Source: Sphingomonas sp. SORGH_AS_0950
GTDB taxonomy: Bacteria; Pseudomonadota; Alphaproteobacteria; Sphingomonadales; Sphingomonadaceae
Direction: 5' to 3'
DNA: 64,000 nt
Assembly: GCF_030818415.1 (NCBI RefSeq)
Contig: NZ_JAUTAE010000001.1
Location: forward strand, 3,436,001-3,500,000
Translations under genes and position numbers: made by a program
Part shown: positions 62,557 to 64,000 of the stretch, piece after piece
Numbering within the stretch: position 1 is the first letter of the stretch
Layout of the letters: each line of letters opens with the position of its first letter
The notes under the pieces: generated by a model
What the model saw: the letters and a program-made list of their open reading frames with translations, nothing else
Told to the model about the DNA's origin: nothing
The model's database searches: none

Positions 62557-63819
62557 TCAGGCGAGAACGCCGACCGCCTGCCCCGCCGCCCGGAACATGC
62601 CCAGCACCGTCTCGATCTGTTCGGGCGTATGCTCGGCGCAGATCGAGCAGCGCAGCAGGAAGGTCCCCGCCGGGGTCGCGGGCGGGCGCGCCATGTTGAC
62701 GTAGAGACCGCCGTCGAGCAGCGCCTGCCACATGATGACCGCCTGTTCCTGATCGTCCAGGATCACCGCGACGATCGCGCTGTCGCAGTTTTCGGTGCCG
62801 AGGCGGAAGCCCATGGCCTTCAGCCCGCCATGCAGCGCGCGCGCGTTCGACCACAGCCGCTCGCGCTTTTCGTGCGCGGTCATCAGCTTGCGGATCGAGG
62901 TCGTCGCGGTCGCCACCACCGAGGGGGGCAGCGAGGCGGTGAAGATATAGGGGCGGCAGGCCAGGCGCACCGCCTCGAACTTCGGATGGTTGGACACGAC
63001 GAAGCCGCCGACCGTGCCGACCGATTTGGAGAAGGTGCCGACGACGAAATCGACCTGGCCTTCCAGTCCCTGCGCCTCGTAAACGCCGCGCCCGTTGGGG
63101 CCGAAAAAGCCCATCGAATGCGCCTCGTCGACCAGCACCATGCACCCGTGCTTCTTGGCGACCGCGACCATTTCCTTCAGTGGGGCGATGTCGCCCAGCA
63201 TCGAATAGACGCCCTCCAGCACGACCAGCTTCGCGGGCTCCTTGGGCAGTCGGCCGAGCCGCTTGTCGAGATCCTCGACCGAATTGTGGCGGAAGCGGAC
63301 GATCTCGGCATTGCCCTGCTGGCAGCCGTCATAGATCGAGGCATGGCTGTCGGCGTCGAGGATGACATATTCCCCCTTGCCCGCCAGCGTCGAGATGATG
63401 CCGAGGTTCGCCATATAGCCGGTCGAGAAGACGATCGCGCCGGTCGTGCCGTAGAAATCGCGCAGCGCCTGTTCGACTTCCATATGGTCGTGGAAGGTGC
63501 CGTTGAGCATCCGGCTGCCGTTCGTTCCCGAGCCGAACTGATCGAGCGCCGTCTTGCCCGCCGCGATCACGTCCGCGTCGAAGGTCATGCCCATATAATT
63601 ATAGGTGCCGAGCAGGATCGTGTCCTTGCCCCGGATCACGGCCTCGGTGGGCGACTTCACCTGTTCCATCACGATCGCGAAGGGATCGGTGACGCCCGAG
63701 TCGAGCAGCTTCTGCCGCTCGGCGATCAGGCCGTCGAACTTGGACAGCAGGTCATGCTCGGGGGCGACCGTCTCGGGGTCGGCGGGCAGGGCGTGGGGCT
63801 GGGCAGCGGCTTCGGTCAT
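62557..63819 (-). CDS. spt: Serine palmitoyltransferase
   Basis: A 420-residue soluble PLP enzyme of the alpha-oxoamine synthase family; it condenses L-serine with a palmitoyl thioester to 3-ketodihydrosphingosine, the first step of sphingolipid synthesis. Length and sequence agree with Sphingomonas paucimobilis SPT almost throughout: LGTYNYMGMTFDADVIAAGK, FGSGTNGSRMLNGTFHDHME, the His that stacks on PLP in DADSHASIYDGCQQG, DEAHSMGFFGPNGRG, and the PLP lysine in GTFSKSVGTVGGF. The acyl carrier protein gene lies 22 bases upstream on the same strand, suggesting the acyl donor may be acyl-ACP. Confidence 0.97.
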   Translation of the reverse strand: MTEAAAQPHALPADPETVAPEHDLLSKFDGLIAERQKLLDSGVTDPFAIVMEQVKSPTEAVIRGKDTILLGTYNYMGMTFDADVIAAGKTALDQFGSGTNGSRMLNGTFHDHMEVEQALRDFYGTTGAIVFSTGYMANLGIISTLAGKGEYVILDADSHASIYDGCQQGNAEIVRFRHNSVEDLDKRLGRLPKEPAKLVVLEGVYSMLGDIAPLKEMVAVAKKHGCMVLVDEAHSMGFFGPNGRGVYEAQGLEGQVDFVVGTFSKSVGTVGGFVVSNHPKFEAVRLACRPYIFTASLPPSVVATATTSIRKLMTAHEKRERLWSNARALHGGLKAMGFRLGTENCDSAIVAVILDDQEQAVIMWQALLDGGLYVNMARPPATPAGTFLLRCSICAEHTPEQIETVLGMFRAAGQAVGVLA

Positions 63820-63841
63820 GTCGGTGTCCGTTTGGAGGCGA

Positions 63842-64000
63842 TCAGGCTTGCTTCAGCTTTTCGACCGCGTCGACCAGCTGGCCGACATTCTCGATCTCGG
63901 CCTGCATGTTCATCGTGATGATGATGTCGAATTCGTCCTCGATCGCGGCGACGAAATCCATCACGGTCAGGCTGTCCCACTCCAGGTCGCCCTGGAAGGT
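63842..64000 (-). CDS. Acyl carrier protein, C-terminal part (gene continues past the window)
   Basis: The last 52 codons of an acyl carrier protein. The phosphopantetheine attachment serine is in LEWDSLTVMDFVAAIEDEF; the rest (IIITMNMQAEIENVGQLVDA, VEKLKQA) is helix III-IV. DSLTVMDF instead of the housekeeping DSLDTVEL indicates a specialised ACP, and its place directly before spt matches the sphingolipid ACP of Caulobacter and sphingomonads. Confidence 0.9.
   Translation of the reverse strand, partial: TFQGDLEWDSLTVMDFVAAIEDEFDIIITMNMQAEIENVGQLVDAVEKLKQA

Noticed and set aside
59857..63918. A 1353-codon open frame on the plus strand opposite lptF, the hybrid kinase and spt
   Set aside because: It is antisense to three well-supported genes, and its product is an Arg/His/Gln/Gly-rich sequence typical of GC-rich shadow frames without domains.

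Overview
The window is a high-GC, gene-dense chromosomal segment from an alphaproteobacterium of the genus Sphingomonas or a very close relative. Three things point there: a serine palmitoyltransferase that looks nearly identical to the Sphingomonas paucimobilis enzyme as I remember it, a complete PhyR-NepR-EcfG general stress response locus, and a dcw cluster of alphaproteobacterial type (long FtsZ linker, FtsL-like protein, meso-DAP-type MurE). Most genes are core housekeeping genes. The accessory content is small ORFs and families of intergenic repeats; no transposase, phage, CRISPR array, rRNA or tRNA gene was seen.

Layout. 1-6.7 kb: 3' part of lpdA, a frameshifted isochorismatase-like gene, a polytopic membrane protein, a DUF3140 gene, a lone fatty acyl-AMP ligase and recX. 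6.8-12.4 kb: a double cold-shock-domain protein, a DUF192 lipoprotein, an NDUFA12-like protein, DUF2155 (antisense overlap with aat), a ParA-type ATPase, a MliC-like lipoprotein, cysteine synthase and a small membrane protein. 12.7-31.7 kb: the division and cell-wall cluster mraZ-rsmH-ftsL-ftsI-murE-(43-codon ORF)-murF-mraY-murD-ftsW-murG-murC-murB-ddl-ftsQ-ftsA-ftsZ. Most of its genes overlap by 1-4 bases (ATGA, GTGA, TTGA or TAATG), so translational coupling is probable. It starts with a four-box, 10-bp-phased MraZ-type operator and is interrupted by a repeat between murB and ddl.

32-43.4 kb: a TPR/SPOR envelope protein, dgt, small stress-like genes, argS, a second SPOR protein, nagZ, scpA-scpB and tatABC. 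This block joins division, peptidoglycan recycling, chromosome segregation and protein export. 43.5-48 kb: an entericidin-like peptide gene and the general stress response locus. phyP (a kinase-like protein with a degenerate ATP site) and nepR read leftward; phyR, a 45-residue membrane peptide gene and ecfG read rightward. Sequences resembling EcfG promoters precede nepR, the entericidin gene and a glycine-rich small gene at 35.7 kb. 48-54.2 kb: glnE, bcp, a DUF455 gene, an M23 peptidase gene, erpA and xthA.

54.3-64 kb: a pair of small secreted paralogues, a GNAT-fold acyltransferase-like gene (candidate ceramide synthase) divergent from a membrane desaturase, then lptG, lptF, a hybrid histidine kinase, spt and the start of an acyl carrier protein gene. 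This looks like a sphingolipid synthesis and transport neighbourhood, as expected for a group that uses glycosphingolipids in place of lipopolysaccharide. Near-identical inverted repeats of about 220 bp at 54.3-54.6 and 57.8-58.1 kb flank the small-protein, GNAT and desaturase genes.
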